Shown here piece after piece: positions 1 to 6,510 of a stretch of 7,010 nucleotides of DNA. The stretch spans positions 1-7,010 of the forward strand of contig JASMAE010000405.1 of the NCBI GenBank assembly GCA_030754475.1, read 5' to 3'. The notes below the pieces were generated by a model that ran no database searches, was not told the DNA's origin, and worked only from the letters and a program-made list of their open reading frames with translations. The translations under genes and the position numbers were made by a program. The stretch's first letter is position 1. Each line of letters begins with the position of its first letter. The stretch comes from Rhodospirillales bacterium. GTDB taxonomy: Bacteria > Pseudomonadota > Alphaproteobacteria > Rhodospirillales > JASLLV01.

Positions 1-198
1 GCCCAGGACGTGATCTCGGGGTTGGTCAAGGCGAGCATGTTCGGGTTTATCGTCACCCTGATGGGTTGCTACCACGGATATCATTCGCGCGGCGGCGCGC
101 AAGGCGTGGGCGCGGCAACCACCAATGCGGTCGTTTCGGCATCCATCCTCATCCTCAGCTTCGATTACGTCCTGACCGAGATGTTCTTCGCCAAATGA
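1..198 (+). CDS. mlaE: MlaE-family lipid ABC transporter permease, C-terminal part (5' end outside window)
   Basis: The reading frame is open from base 1 and ends at TGA 196-198, giving the last 65 residues of a protein whose start lies to the left. The piece shows the MlaE (DUF140) C-terminal pattern: a helix around FGFIVTLMGCYHGY, then a GGAQGVGAATTNAVV loop, then a final hydrophobic helix ending DYVLTEMFFAK. MlaE proteins are inner-membrane permeases that pair with the MlaF ATPase to move phospholipid between the inner membrane and the periplasmic or outer-membrane side. The next gene encodes exactly that ATPase and overlaps by 4 bases (ATGA), which supports both the assignment and translational coupling. 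Only the end is visible, so full length and start cannot be judged. A methionine at base 10 is internal to the domain and is not a credible start. Confidence 0.9.
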   Translation, partial: AQDVISGLVKASMFGFIVTLMGCYHGYHSRGGAQGVGAATTNAVVSASILILSFDYVLTEMFFAK

Positions 199-971
199 CC
201 GACGCTGCGCCCAAGATTCGGCTCCGCAACGTCCACAAGGCGTTCGGCCGCAAAGTCGTTCTGAACGGCGCCGACCTCGACGTGGGCACTGGCGAATCTC
301 TCGTGGTGATCGGCGGATCGGGGTCGGGAAAATCGGTGATGATCAAGTGCATCCTCGGGCTGCTCGCGGCCGATTCGGGAAGCATTCTGGTCGACGGCGA
401 AGAAGTGATTGGGATTTCCGGAAAGGAGCGCGAACGCGTTAACAGGAAATTCGGCATGTTGTTCCAGGGCGCCGCCCTGTTCGACAGTCTGCCGGTCTGG
501 GAGAACGTCGCGTTCGGCCTGCTGGCGGAGAAGCAGCATTCGCGCCATGACGCGCGTGACGTCGCGCTCGCCAAACTGATCCAAGTGGGTCTCGGCGCGG
601 AAGTGGGCGAGCTCTTTCCCGCCGAGCTTTCGGGGGGAATGCAGAAGCGGGTCGCGCTCGCGCGCGCTATCGCCGCCGATCCCGAGATCATCTTCTTCGA
701 CGAGCCGACCACGGGGCTGGATCCCATCATGGCGGACGTCATCAACAATCTGATCATCAAGATCACGCGCGAGGTCGGCGCGACGGCGCTGTCCATCACC
801 CACGACATGGCGAGCGCCCGTAAGATCGCGAACCGGATCGCCATGCTCTTCGACGGCAAGATCATTTGGTCCGGGCCCACGGGCGAGATTGACGAATCCG
901 ACAACGCCCACGTCGATCAATTCATCCACGGCCGTGCCGAGGGCCCCATCAAGATGGCGGTCCGGGCGTGA
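195..971 (+). CDS. mlaF: MlaF-family ABC transporter ATP-binding protein
   Basis: This 258-residue ATPase subunit would power the MlaE permease on the cytoplasmic face of the inner membrane. All nucleotide-binding motifs are present in order: Walker A GGSGSGKS at 40-47, Q-loop Gln91, signature LSGGM at 145-149, Walker B IIFFDEP with Glu170, GLD D-loop at 174-176, and switch His203. The C-terminal tail VDQFIHGRAEGPI resembles the MlaF tail (a QF..G.A.GP pattern), which separates it from generic ABC ATPases. I chose ATG 195 because the recognisable domain begins directly after it and it overlaps the mlaE stop. In-frame ATG codons further upstream would only read through mlaE in another frame. 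No clear Shine-Dalgarno precedes it, consistent with coupling to mlaE. The substrate is inferred to be phospholipid from family membership. No MlaD-type substrate-binding gene follows. Confidence 0.93.
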   Translation: MTDAAPKIRLRNVHKAFGRKVVLNGADLDVGTGESLVVIGGSGSGKSVMIKCILGLLAADSGSILVDGEEVIGISGKERERVNRKFGMLFQGAALFDSLPVWENVAFGLLAEKQHSRHDARDVALAKLIQVGLGAEVGELFPAELSGGMQKRVALARAIAADPEIIFFDEPTTGLDPIMADVINNLIIKITREVGATALSITHDMASARKIANRIAMLFDGKIIWSGPTGEIDESDNAHVDQFIHGRAEGPIKMAVRA

Positions 972-985
972 CAGCCGCGGCGGGC

Positions 986-1005
986 GGCGCCAAGACACGG
1001 GCGCC
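986..1005 (+). repeat. Small GC hairpin in the mlaF-radA gap
   Basis: Two copies of the self-complementary hexamer GGCGCC lie 8 bases apart (986-991 and 1000-1005) and could form a 6-bp stem with loop AAGACACG in the 79-base gap between mlaF and radA. No T-run follows, so it does not look like an intrinsic terminator. It could modestly pause RNA polymerase or mark an mRNA processing point, but GC-rich DNA makes such pairs by chance. Confidence 0.3.
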
Positions 1006-1037
1006 AGTTCGTGGTATTCCATACAGCGGTCGCGGAT

Positions 1038-1041
1038 AGGA
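1038..1041 (+). promoter_or_regulatory. Ribosome binding site deciding the radA TTG start
   Basis: AGGA lies nine bases ahead of TTG 1051. No ATG or GTG in the radA frame lies near the start of the conserved zinc finger, so this site is the main sequence support for the TTG start. Confidence 0.6.
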
Positions 1042-1050
1042 ACGACATCC

Positions 1051-2490
1051 TTGGCTCGACAGACCCGCCGCTTCGTGTGCCAGGCATGCGGCGCCAGCTT
1101 CACCAAATGGAGCGGGCGGTGCGAAAGCTGCGGTAGCTGGAACGCAATCATTGAAGAAGCGATCGAGGCGGCGGCACCGCGCAGCTTGGGGCGCCGGCGC
1201 GGACACTCCATTTCGTTCGCGGACCTGCAAGGCGTGAGCGAGGCGGCGAGGCGCCGCCGCACGGGAATCGCCGAGTTCGACCGCGTTTGCGGCGGCGGCA
1301 TCGTTCCGGGGTCCGGCATCCTGGTGGGCGGTGAACCGGGCATCGGCAAGTCCACGCTGTTGCTCCAGGTCGCCGCGGCCCTGGCTCGAGAGGCGCCCTG
1401 CGCCTATATCTCGGGAGAGGAGGCGGTGGACCAAGTGAGGATGCGGGCCGAACGCCTGGGCCTCGGGTCCGCGTCCATCCAGCTCGCGGTGGCGACAGAT
1501 GTGCGCGACATCGTCTCTACCCTCGATCGGCCGGACGGCCTCGGGCTTCTGGTCATCGATTCGATCCAGACCATGTTCGTCGACAACCTTGAATCGGCGC
1601 CCGGAACGGTCGCCCAGGTGCGCGCGTCGGCGCAAGCGCTGATCGGGCTCGCGAAACGCCGCGGATTCACCGTCGTGCTGGTGGGCCACGTGACAAAGGA
1701 AGGCATGATTGCCGGGCCCAAGGTGCTGGAGCACATGGTGGACACCGTGCTGTATTTCGAAGGGGACACCAGCCACCAGTTCAGGGTCCTTCGGGCGGTC
1801 AAGAACCGTTTCGGCCCCACCGATGAAATCGGGGTGTTCGAAATGACGGACGCCGGACTGAAGGAGGTTACCAACCCGTCGGCCCTTTTCCTCAGCGACC
1901 AAAGGGACGACGTGACGGGCGCCTCGGTCTTCGCTGGCATCGAAGGCAGCCGACCGCTGCTCGTAGAGATTCAGTCCCTGATCGCGCCGTCTCAGCTGCC
2001 CTCGCCGCGCCGCGCCGTGGTGGGGTGGGACGCGGGGCGCCTGGCCATGATTCTAGCGGTGCTCGAAGCGCGCTGCGGGCTGTCGCTATCGGGAACCGAG
2101 GTCTATTTGAACGTGGCCGGTGGGCTTCGGATCGGAGAGCCGGCCGCCGATCTGGCGGTGGCCGCGGCCCTGGTCTCGGCCGCCCGCGGCGTTCCGGTGC
2201 CGCCCAAAACCGTGGTTTTCGGCGAAATCGGGCTGTCGGGAGAGATCCGGGCGGTCTCGCGTACCGAAGCCCGCCTCAAGGAGGCGTCGAAGCTCGGGTT
2301 CACCCGCGCGATCGCCCCGACGGCGCCGGCGGATCAAAAAAAACGCGGCCGTACCGGCGGGGCCATGGAGATCGTCGGCATCACCCACGTCCGCGATCTT
2401 GTCGGACTGTTCGGCGCCGCGCGCAGTGGGGGCGAGCACGAATTCGGCCAAGCGGTCCGCCGCGTCCCGAAGGCCGCCAGCCATGGATAA
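1051..2490 (+). CDS. radA: DNA repair protein RadA
   Basis: This 479-residue protein belongs to RadA/Sms, a RecA-like DnaB-type motor that helps process recombination intermediates and drives branch migration. The layout is complete. An N-terminal zinc finger has Cys10, Cys13, Cys24 and Cys27. A RecA-like core carries Walker A GGEPGIGKST at 93-102 and Walker B LLVIDS at 166-171, followed by the RadA-specific KNRFG at 251-255. A C-terminal Lon-protease-like domain (about 285-455) includes GTEVYLNVAGGLRIGEPAADLA; in RadA this domain is not proteolytic. The start is TTG 1051, because ARQTRRFVCQACG follows at once as in other RadA proteins. The frame is open back to an ATG at 889, but that stretch lies inside mlaF and has no RadA-like sequence. 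The length is slightly above the roughly 460 residues usual for the family, owing to a polar C-terminal tail. An eight-adenine run lies at 2336-2343. The gene overlaps cvpA by 8 bases. Confidence 0.96.
   Translation: MARQTRRFVCQACGASFTKWSGRCESCGSWNAIIEEAIEAAAPRSLGRRRGHSISFADLQGVSEAARRRRTGIAEFDRVCGGGIVPGSGILVGGEPGIGKSTLLLQVAAALAREAPCAYISGEEAVDQVRMRAERLGLGSASIQLAVATDVRDIVSTLDRPDGLGLLVIDSIQTMFVDNLESAPGTVAQVRASAQALIGLAKRRGFTVVLVGHVTKEGMIAGPKVLEHMVDTVLYFEGDTSHQFRVLRAVKNRFGPTDEIGVFEMTDAGLKEVTNPSALFLSDQRDDVTGASVFAGIEGSRPLLVEIQSLIAPSQLPSPRRAVVGWDAGRLAMILAVLEARCGLSLSGTEVYLNVAGGLRIGEPAADLAVAAALVSAARGVPVPPKTVVFGEIGLSGEIRAVSRTEARLKEASKLGFTRAIAPTAPADQKKRGRTGGAMEIVGITHVRDLVGLFGAARSGGEHEFGQAVRRVPKAASHG
2469..2473 (+). 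promoter_or_regulatory. Ribosome binding site of cvpA inside radA
   Basis: GAAGG lies nine bases before the cvpA ATG at 2483, within the last codons of radA. It supports the ATG 2483 start, whose frame overlaps the radA stop. Confidence 0.5.
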
Positions 2491-3142
2491 CCTGCCCATC
2501 AACGTCATGGATTTGGCGGTGATCGGGACGATCGTCGCGTGCACCCTGATCGGGGTGTGGGTCGGGTTCGTGAAGGGCGGCCTCTACGTTGTTTCCTGGC
2601 TCGGCGCCATCGCCGCGACCTATTTCGGGTTTCTCACCGCCCAGCCCTATGCGCGCGATCTGATCGACCACGAGCTTCTTGCCGATATCGCCGCGGGCGC
2701 CGCGTTGTTCCTGCCCACCCTCATCGTCCTCTTTCTGGTCAGTTCGATCGTCGAATCGTGGGTCCGTCGCAGCCGTCTCAGCGCGCTGGACCGATCGCTT
2801 GGCATGGCGGCGGGCCTCGCGACGGGCGTGTTATTGGTATGCGTCGTCTATTCGCTGGTCGAGACAACATGGTCGGAGGCGGAACGGCCCGCGTGGGTCG
2901 GAAGCGCCAAATCGTTGCCGTTCGTCCGGGCGGGCGCCGATCTGTTGCGAGTGCTGCTGCCGGCGAACGCCGCGTCGTTTGCCGGGAACCGGCGAAGCGA
3001 GGCCGAAAAGCTGATCGACACCGAACGGGTCTTGCGGGGAATTTTGAGCGTTGAACCCGCCACACCCGAAAACGGACAGCCGCCGGGGTACGATGCGAAG
3101 GAGCGGAGCGAGATGCAAAGACTTCTCGACACAAGGCAATAG
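2483..3142 (+). CDS. cvpA: CvpA family inner-membrane protein
   Basis: This 219-residue membrane protein shows the CvpA pattern. Four hydrophobic segments fall at about 11-28, 33-52, 68-91 and 106-128, and the family signature around LSALDRSLGMAAGLATG lies at 99-115, just ahead of the last helix. The remaining ~90 residues are polar and end in a charged tail. In Escherichia coli CvpA is needed for colicin V production and its gene precedes purF; its biochemical role is unsettled, with links to envelope stress tolerance. The same cvpA-purF order is kept here, which strengthens the call. ATG 2483 is preferred because the first helix begins about ten residues later and GAAGG is well placed upstream. 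Its frame is open far back into radA, but that upstream part is an arginine- and serine-rich shadow of RadA coding sequence, not a CvpA domain. Confidence 0.9.
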   Translation: MDNLPINVMDLAVIGTIVACTLIGVWVGFVKGGLYVVSWLGAIAATYFGFLTAQPYARDLIDHELLADIAAGAALFLPTLIVLFLVSSIVESWVRRSRLSALDRSLGMAAGLATGVLLVCVVYSLVETTWSEAERPAWVGSAKSLPFVRAGADLLRVLLPANAASFAGNRRSEAEKLIDTERVLRGILSVEPATPENGQPPGYDAKERSEMQRLLDTRQ

Positions 3143-3144
3143 GA
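3141..3144 (+). promoter_or_regulatory. Ribosome binding site of purF overlapping the cvpA stop
   Basis: AGGA overlaps the cvpA TAG stop by two bases and lies nine bases before purF ATG 3154. This arrangement favours ribosomes finishing cvpA re-initiating on purF. Confidence 0.6.
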
Positions 3145-3153
3145 CATGCGTCG

Positions 3154-4611
3154 ATGGGTGAGCTGACCGAACCCCTCGCCGACGACCACTTCCACGATGA
3201 GTGCGGGGTCTTCGGCATCTTTGGCCACGTCGATTCGGCCGCCCATACAGCGCTCGGCCTGCACGCGTTGCAGCACCGCGGCCAAGAGTCGGCGGGCATC
3301 ATCAGCTTCGACGGCGAGCAGTTCCACCATCACCGGGCTCTCGGCCTCGTCGGCGACATCTTCGGCTCGCAACAGGTGATCGACCGCCTGACGGGGTCCG
3401 TGGCCATCGGGCACAACCGGTATTCGACCACGGGCGGCACGTTGCTTCGAAACGTCCAGCCGCTGTTCGCCGAGTTCGATTTCGGCGGTCTCGCGGTGGC
3501 GCACAACGGCAACCTTACGAACGCCTACGCGCTGCGCCGATCGCTGGTCAAGCGCGGCTGCATTTTCCAGTCGACCATGGATACCGAAGTGATCATCCAC
3601 CTGATTGCGATTAGTTCCAGCGCAACAGTGGTCGACCGTCTGGTCGACGCGCTCAAACAGATCGACGGCGCCTACTCCCTGGTTGCCATGACCGGCGACA
3701 GCCTGATCGGCGTTCGCGATCCGCTCGGCGTCAGGCCTCTGGTGATGGGGCGGATCGGCGACGCCACAATCCTCGCGTCCGAGACCTGCGCGCTCGACAT
3801 CATCGGAGCCAAGTTCGTACGCGACGTGGAACCCGGCGAGGTGGTGATCGTGAGCGCGGCCGGGCTGCAAAGCATCAAGCCGTTCGCAAGCACGCCCAAC
3901 CGGTTCTGCATCTTCGAATACATCTACTTTTCGCGGCCCGACAGCACGGTCGAGAACAAGAACGTCTACGAGATCCGCAAGCGGATCGGGGCGCAGTTGG
4001 CGAGGGAAAGCCCGGTGCCCGCCGACATGGTGGTCCCGGTCCCCGATTCTGGGGTACCGGCCGCGCTCGGGTTTGCCGAGGAGGCCGCGATATCGTTCGA
4101 TTTCGGAATCGTCCGCAACCATTACGTCGGGCGCACGTTCATCGAACCCACGGACCGCATCCGCCACCTCGGCGTCAAGCTCAAGCACAACGCCAATTCG
4201 GCGCACTTGAAGAACAAGCGCGTGATCCTCGTCGACGATTCGATCGTGCGCGGCACGACCTCGCTCAAGATCGTCGAAATGGTCCGCGAGGCAGGCGCGG
4301 CCGAGATCCACGTCCGGGTCTCCAGCCCGCCGACGACCTTCCCCTGCTACTACGGAATCGACACGCCGGATGCCGACGCGCTGCTCGCCACCAACTACGA
4401 CGTCGACGCGATGGCGAAATACATCGGCGTCGATTCGCTCGCGTTCCTGTCGATCGACGGGCTCTACAAGGCGGTGGGCGAGCCTGGACGAGACCCGGAA
4501 TCGCCGCAGTACTGCGACGCCTGTTTCACCGGCGACTACCCAATCGCGTTGACCGACCGCGATGGCGGGCCGGTTCCCTTGCAACTGTCCTTGCTCGACG
4601 AACGGACCTGA
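3154..4611 (+). CDS. purF: Amidophosphoribosyltransferase (glutamine PRPP amidotransferase)
   Basis: PurF makes 5-phosphoribosylamine from PRPP and glutamine, the committed step of purine synthesis in the cytoplasm. The 485-residue protein is full length. The N-terminal Ntn-hydrolase glutaminase domain has its nucleophile at Cys17 (HDECGVFGIFG), implying removal of a 16-residue propeptide. The class II features HNRYSTTG (87-94) and HNGNLTN (117-123) follow. The C-terminal phosphoribosyltransferase domain carries the PRPP loop VILVDDSIVRGTTS at 357-370. Cys252, Cys398, Cys454 and Cys457 match the ligand pattern of the Bacillus-type [4Fe-4S] enzyme; counted from Cys17, the first two fall at 236 and 382, the numbers I recall for Bacillus subtilis. 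This is therefore the propeptide and iron-sulfur class, unlike the E. coli enzyme. It is probably oxygen-sensitive and inhibited by purine nucleotides, as in that class. The start is supported by AGGA nine bases upstream. The stop overlaps the SDR start by one base. Confidence 0.98.
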   Translation: MGELTEPLADDHFHDECGVFGIFGHVDSAAHTALGLHALQHRGQESAGIISFDGEQFHHHRALGLVGDIFGSQQVIDRLTGSVAIGHNRYSTTGGTLLRNVQPLFAEFDFGGLAVAHNGNLTNAYALRRSLVKRGCIFQSTMDTEVIIHLIAISSSATVVDRLVDALKQIDGAYSLVAMTGDSLIGVRDPLGVRPLVMGRIGDATILASETCALDIIGAKFVRDVEPGEVVIVSAAGLQSIKPFASTPNRFCIFEYIYFSRPDSTVENKNVYEIRKRIGAQLARESPVPADMVVPVPDSGVPAALGFAEEAAISFDFGIVRNHYVGRTFIEPTDRIRHLGVKLKHNANSAHLKNKRVILVDDSIVRGTTSLKIVEMVREAGAAEIHVRVSSPPTTFPCYYGIDTPDADALLATNYDVDAMAKYIGVDSLAFLSIDGLYKAVGEPGRDPESPQYCDACFTGDYPIALTDRDGGPVPLQLSLLDERT

Positions 4612-5351
4612 TGGCACCGCTCGGCGGCCCGAAGGCAGGATCGCCCGAAGGGCGGCTGAGCGGACGGGTGGCGCTCGTCACCGGCGCCTCTCGGGGGATC
4701 GGCCGCGCCGTGGCCAGGAGGTTCGCGGACGAGGGCGCCGAGCTGGTCATCACCGCGCGCACCCAAGGGGCGCTCGAGGAATTGGACGACGAGGTCCGCG
4801 CGACCGGTCACACTTGTGTCCTGGTGGCGTGCGATTTGCGCGACCTCGACACCATCGAGAGGATGGGCGCCGCGGTGTTCGAACGCTTCGGACGACTGGA
4901 CGTTTTGGTGGCGAACGCGGCGCAACTCGGCGTGCTGTCGCCACTCCACCACATCGATCCGGCCACCTGGGAGGCGACGATCGCCGTCAATCTCACCGCC
5001 AACTGGCGGCTCATCCGCAGTTTCGACCCGCTTCTTCGAATCTCCGAGGCGGGCCGCGCGATCTTCGTCACCTCGGGTGCCGCGCAGCTCCCGATCCCCT
5101 ATTGGGGCGCCTACGCGACCACCAAGGCGGCGCTTGAGATGATGGTGCGGACCTATGCCGCCGAAGTCGCAAAAACGAGCGTTCGCGCCAACCTCGTCAA
5201 TCCGGGCGCGACCCGCACCCGCATGCGGGCCGAGGCGTTTCCCGGCGAGGATCCGGAACGACTGAAACCGCCGGAAAGCGTGACCGATCTGTTCGTGGAG
5301 CTGGCAAGCGCCGCGTGCGTCCGGAACGGCGAGGTTGTGGACGCGGGGTAG
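4611..5351 (+). CDS. SDR family NAD(P)-dependent oxidoreductase encoded directly after purF
   Basis: This is a 246-residue classical short-chain dehydrogenase/reductase of unknown substrate. The Rossmann glycine motif TGASRGIG is at 24-31. Asp75 sits in the adenine-contact position, ANAAQ at 101-105 replaces the usual NNAG, and Asn127 follows. The catalytic set is Ser155, Tyr168 and Lys172 (YATTK), with the NPG turn at 197-199. Arg50, just after the second strand (ITAR), hints at NADP(H) preference, but this is weak. The catalytic residues are intact, so an active enzyme is expected. The start ATG 4611 overlaps the purF TGA by one base, and no strong Shine-Dalgarno is seen, so translation is probably coupled. 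From memory, a close SDR follows purF in many Alphaproteobacteria, which suggests a kept partnership rather than chance. Names such as 3-oxoacyl-ACP reductase are possible by similarity but not supported here. Confidence 0.92.
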   Translation: MAPLGGPKAGSPEGRLSGRVALVTGASRGIGRAVARRFADEGAELVITARTQGALEELDDEVRATGHTCVLVACDLRDLDTIERMGAAVFERFGRLDVLVANAAQLGVLSPLHHIDPATWEATIAVNLTANWRLIRSFDPLLRISEAGRAIFVTSGAAQLPIPYWGAYATTKAALEMMVRTYAAEVAKTSVRANLVNPGATRTRMRAEAFPGEDPERLKPPESVTDLFVELASAACVRNGEVVDAG

Positions 5352-5375
5352 CGACCGCCGGCGAACATCGCCCCC

Positions 5376-6401
5376 CTACCCCGTCGCGCCTTCAAGTGCT
5401 GCGCGCAATCGTTGCCAGCCGCGGCCGCGGCCGGGCAGGCCGAACCGCAGGCGTTCCGGCATGTCCGGAAACCGCCGCACCAGGATGCGCGCGCGCGCAA
5501 GGGATTCGAAGACGCGATCCGCGTTCGCGGTTTCCACCAAGCGAAACAGCGCGGTTCCCCCGACCACGTTCAATGCGCGCCCCATCAGCAACGCGTCCAT
5601 GCGCTGGGCCTCGCGCTCAAGCGTGGCGCGCATGCGCCGGGCCCACGCGTCATCGGCAAAGGCCGCGCGCGCGATCGCGCCCGCCCATCTCGAGACCGCC
5701 CAAGGGCCGAGGGCGTCCGCGAGCGTCGGCGCGAGATCCTCGCCCGCCACCGCGAAACCCAGGCGAAGTCCCGGCAGGCCGAAGAACTTGCCGAACGAGC
5801 GTAGCACCACCAGGCCCGGGGAACCCGCGGCGGCAACGCTGAGGTCCGGGGCCAGATCGGCGAAGGCCTCGTCGACCACGAGCCAGCCCCCATCTGCGGC
5901 GAGCCGGCGCGCGCCGTCGATGATGCGGTCCGGCGCGGTCCGGTGGCCGTCGGGGTTGTTGGGGTTGCACAGGACGACGACGTCGAAGCCGCCCGCGGCC
6001 TCGTCGAGTTCGGGTACCAGGGCGACCTCGTGACCGGCAATCCGCCACGACCAGGCGTGCTCGGCGAACGTGGTCCCGACGATGGCCACGCGGGATCGGG
6101 CGCGCAGGCGCGGCAACCAGCGGATCAGGGCCTGGCTGCCCGGCGCCGGCACCACCGAGCGCGTATCAGGCACGCCGTAAAAGCGGGCCGCGGCCTCACG
6201 GAGGGAAGAGTCGTCGGCGCTGTCGGGAAGCCTCAGCAAACCTTCGCGCGAGACCGACGCCACCGGGAAGGCATGCGGATTCACAGCCGTCGAAAGGTCC
6301 AGCCAGCCCGTGCGCGGCAGGCCGAATGCGCGCGCGGCGGCCGCGAAGTCGCCGCCGTGATAGGGCGGATCCGCGACATCCATGAGGCAACCGTCCGCCA
6401 T
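5376..6401 (-). CDS. cobD: Threonine-phosphate decarboxylase CobD (CobC in Pseudomonas nomenclature), PLP-dependent
   Basis: The 341-residue protein is a fold-type I PLP enzyme close to histidinol-phosphate aminotransferase. It most resembles L-threonine-O-3-phosphate decarboxylase, which makes aminopropanol phosphate for the cobalamin nucleotide loop. The family opening HGGD (15-18) followed by GWLDLSTAVNP (to 42) is the best discriminator. Other marks are PGSQ at 87-90, CNPNNPDG at 145-152, Asp177 for the pyridine nitrogen, SFGKFFG with PLP lysine Lys205, Arg213 in GLRLGF, and a C-terminal LRFG with Arg319. Three in-frame ATGs compete: 6410, 6401 and 6383. I prefer 6401 because AAGGA (6411-6415) sits nine bases ahead; 6383 would give the usual short lead into HGGD and 6410 adds three residues. 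The gene converges on the SDR with a 24-base gap. No other cobalamin gene is visible, so the pathway role is inferred from sequence alone. Confidence 0.87.
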   Translation of the reverse strand: MADGCLMDVADPPYHGGDFAAAARAFGLPRTGWLDLSTAVNPHAFPVASVSREGLLRLPDSADDSSLREAAARFYGVPDTRSVVPAPGSQALIRWLPRLRARSRVAIVGTTFAEHAWSWRIAGHEVALVPELDEAAGGFDVVVLCNPNNPDGHRTAPDRIIDGARRLAADGGWLVVDEAFADLAPDLSVAAAGSPGLVVLRSFGKFFGLPGLRLGFAVAGEDLAPTLADALGPWAVSRWAGAIARAAFADDAWARRMRATLEREAQRMDALLMGRALNVVGGTALFRLVETANADRVFESLARARILVRRFPDMPERLRFGLPGRGRGWQRLRAALEGATG

Positions 6402-6410
6402 CCTTCGCAT

Positions 6411-6415
6411 TCCTT
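6411..6415 (-). promoter_or_regulatory. Ribosome binding site favouring the cobD start at 6401
   Basis: Read on the minus strand, AAGGA is nine bases before ATG 6401 but directly abuts ATG 6410, which makes 6401 the better-served start. A second GAAG further up could serve 6410, so the choice is not certain. Confidence 0.5.
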
Positions 6416-6422
6416 CTTCGGT

Positions 6423-6437
6423 CGGGCTCTTCGCCCG
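6423..6437 (-). other. Short hairpin in the cobD leader
   Basis: CGGGC (6423-6427) and GCCCG (6433-6437) are perfect complements around a five-base loop, just upstream of the cobD ribosome binding site. On the minus strand this would put a 5-bp stem about 8 bases before AAGGA. It may affect translation, but a stem this short is common by chance. Confidence 0.25.
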
Positions 6438-6510
6438 GGCTGGCGCTCTATCCGTTCAGTCGGCACCAGCCGGCGCCCCCGCCCGGCCGCGCCAAGGGTA
6501 CCATTCCGTG

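Noticed and set aside
889..1050. N-terminal extension of radA back to ATG 889
   Set aside because: The extra residues are encoded within mlaF in another frame, look like an arginine- and serine-rich shadow, and precede the zinc finger where RadA proteins normally begin.
165..1355. Long minus-strand open frame opposite mlaF and the start of radA
   Set aside because: Same antisense composition pattern, no domain recognised, and fully opposite supported coding sequence.
2848..4617. 589-codon open frame on the minus strand opposite purF and cvpA
   Set aside because: It is rich in Arg, Asp, Val and His as expected of an antisense frame in GC-rich DNA, has no recognisable domain, and lies opposite clearly real genes.
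5352..5375. Bidirectional intrinsic terminator between the convergent SDR and cobD genes
   Set aside because: The 24-base gap has no stable stem followed by a T-run on either strand; termination may be Rho-dependent or lie within the opposing gene.
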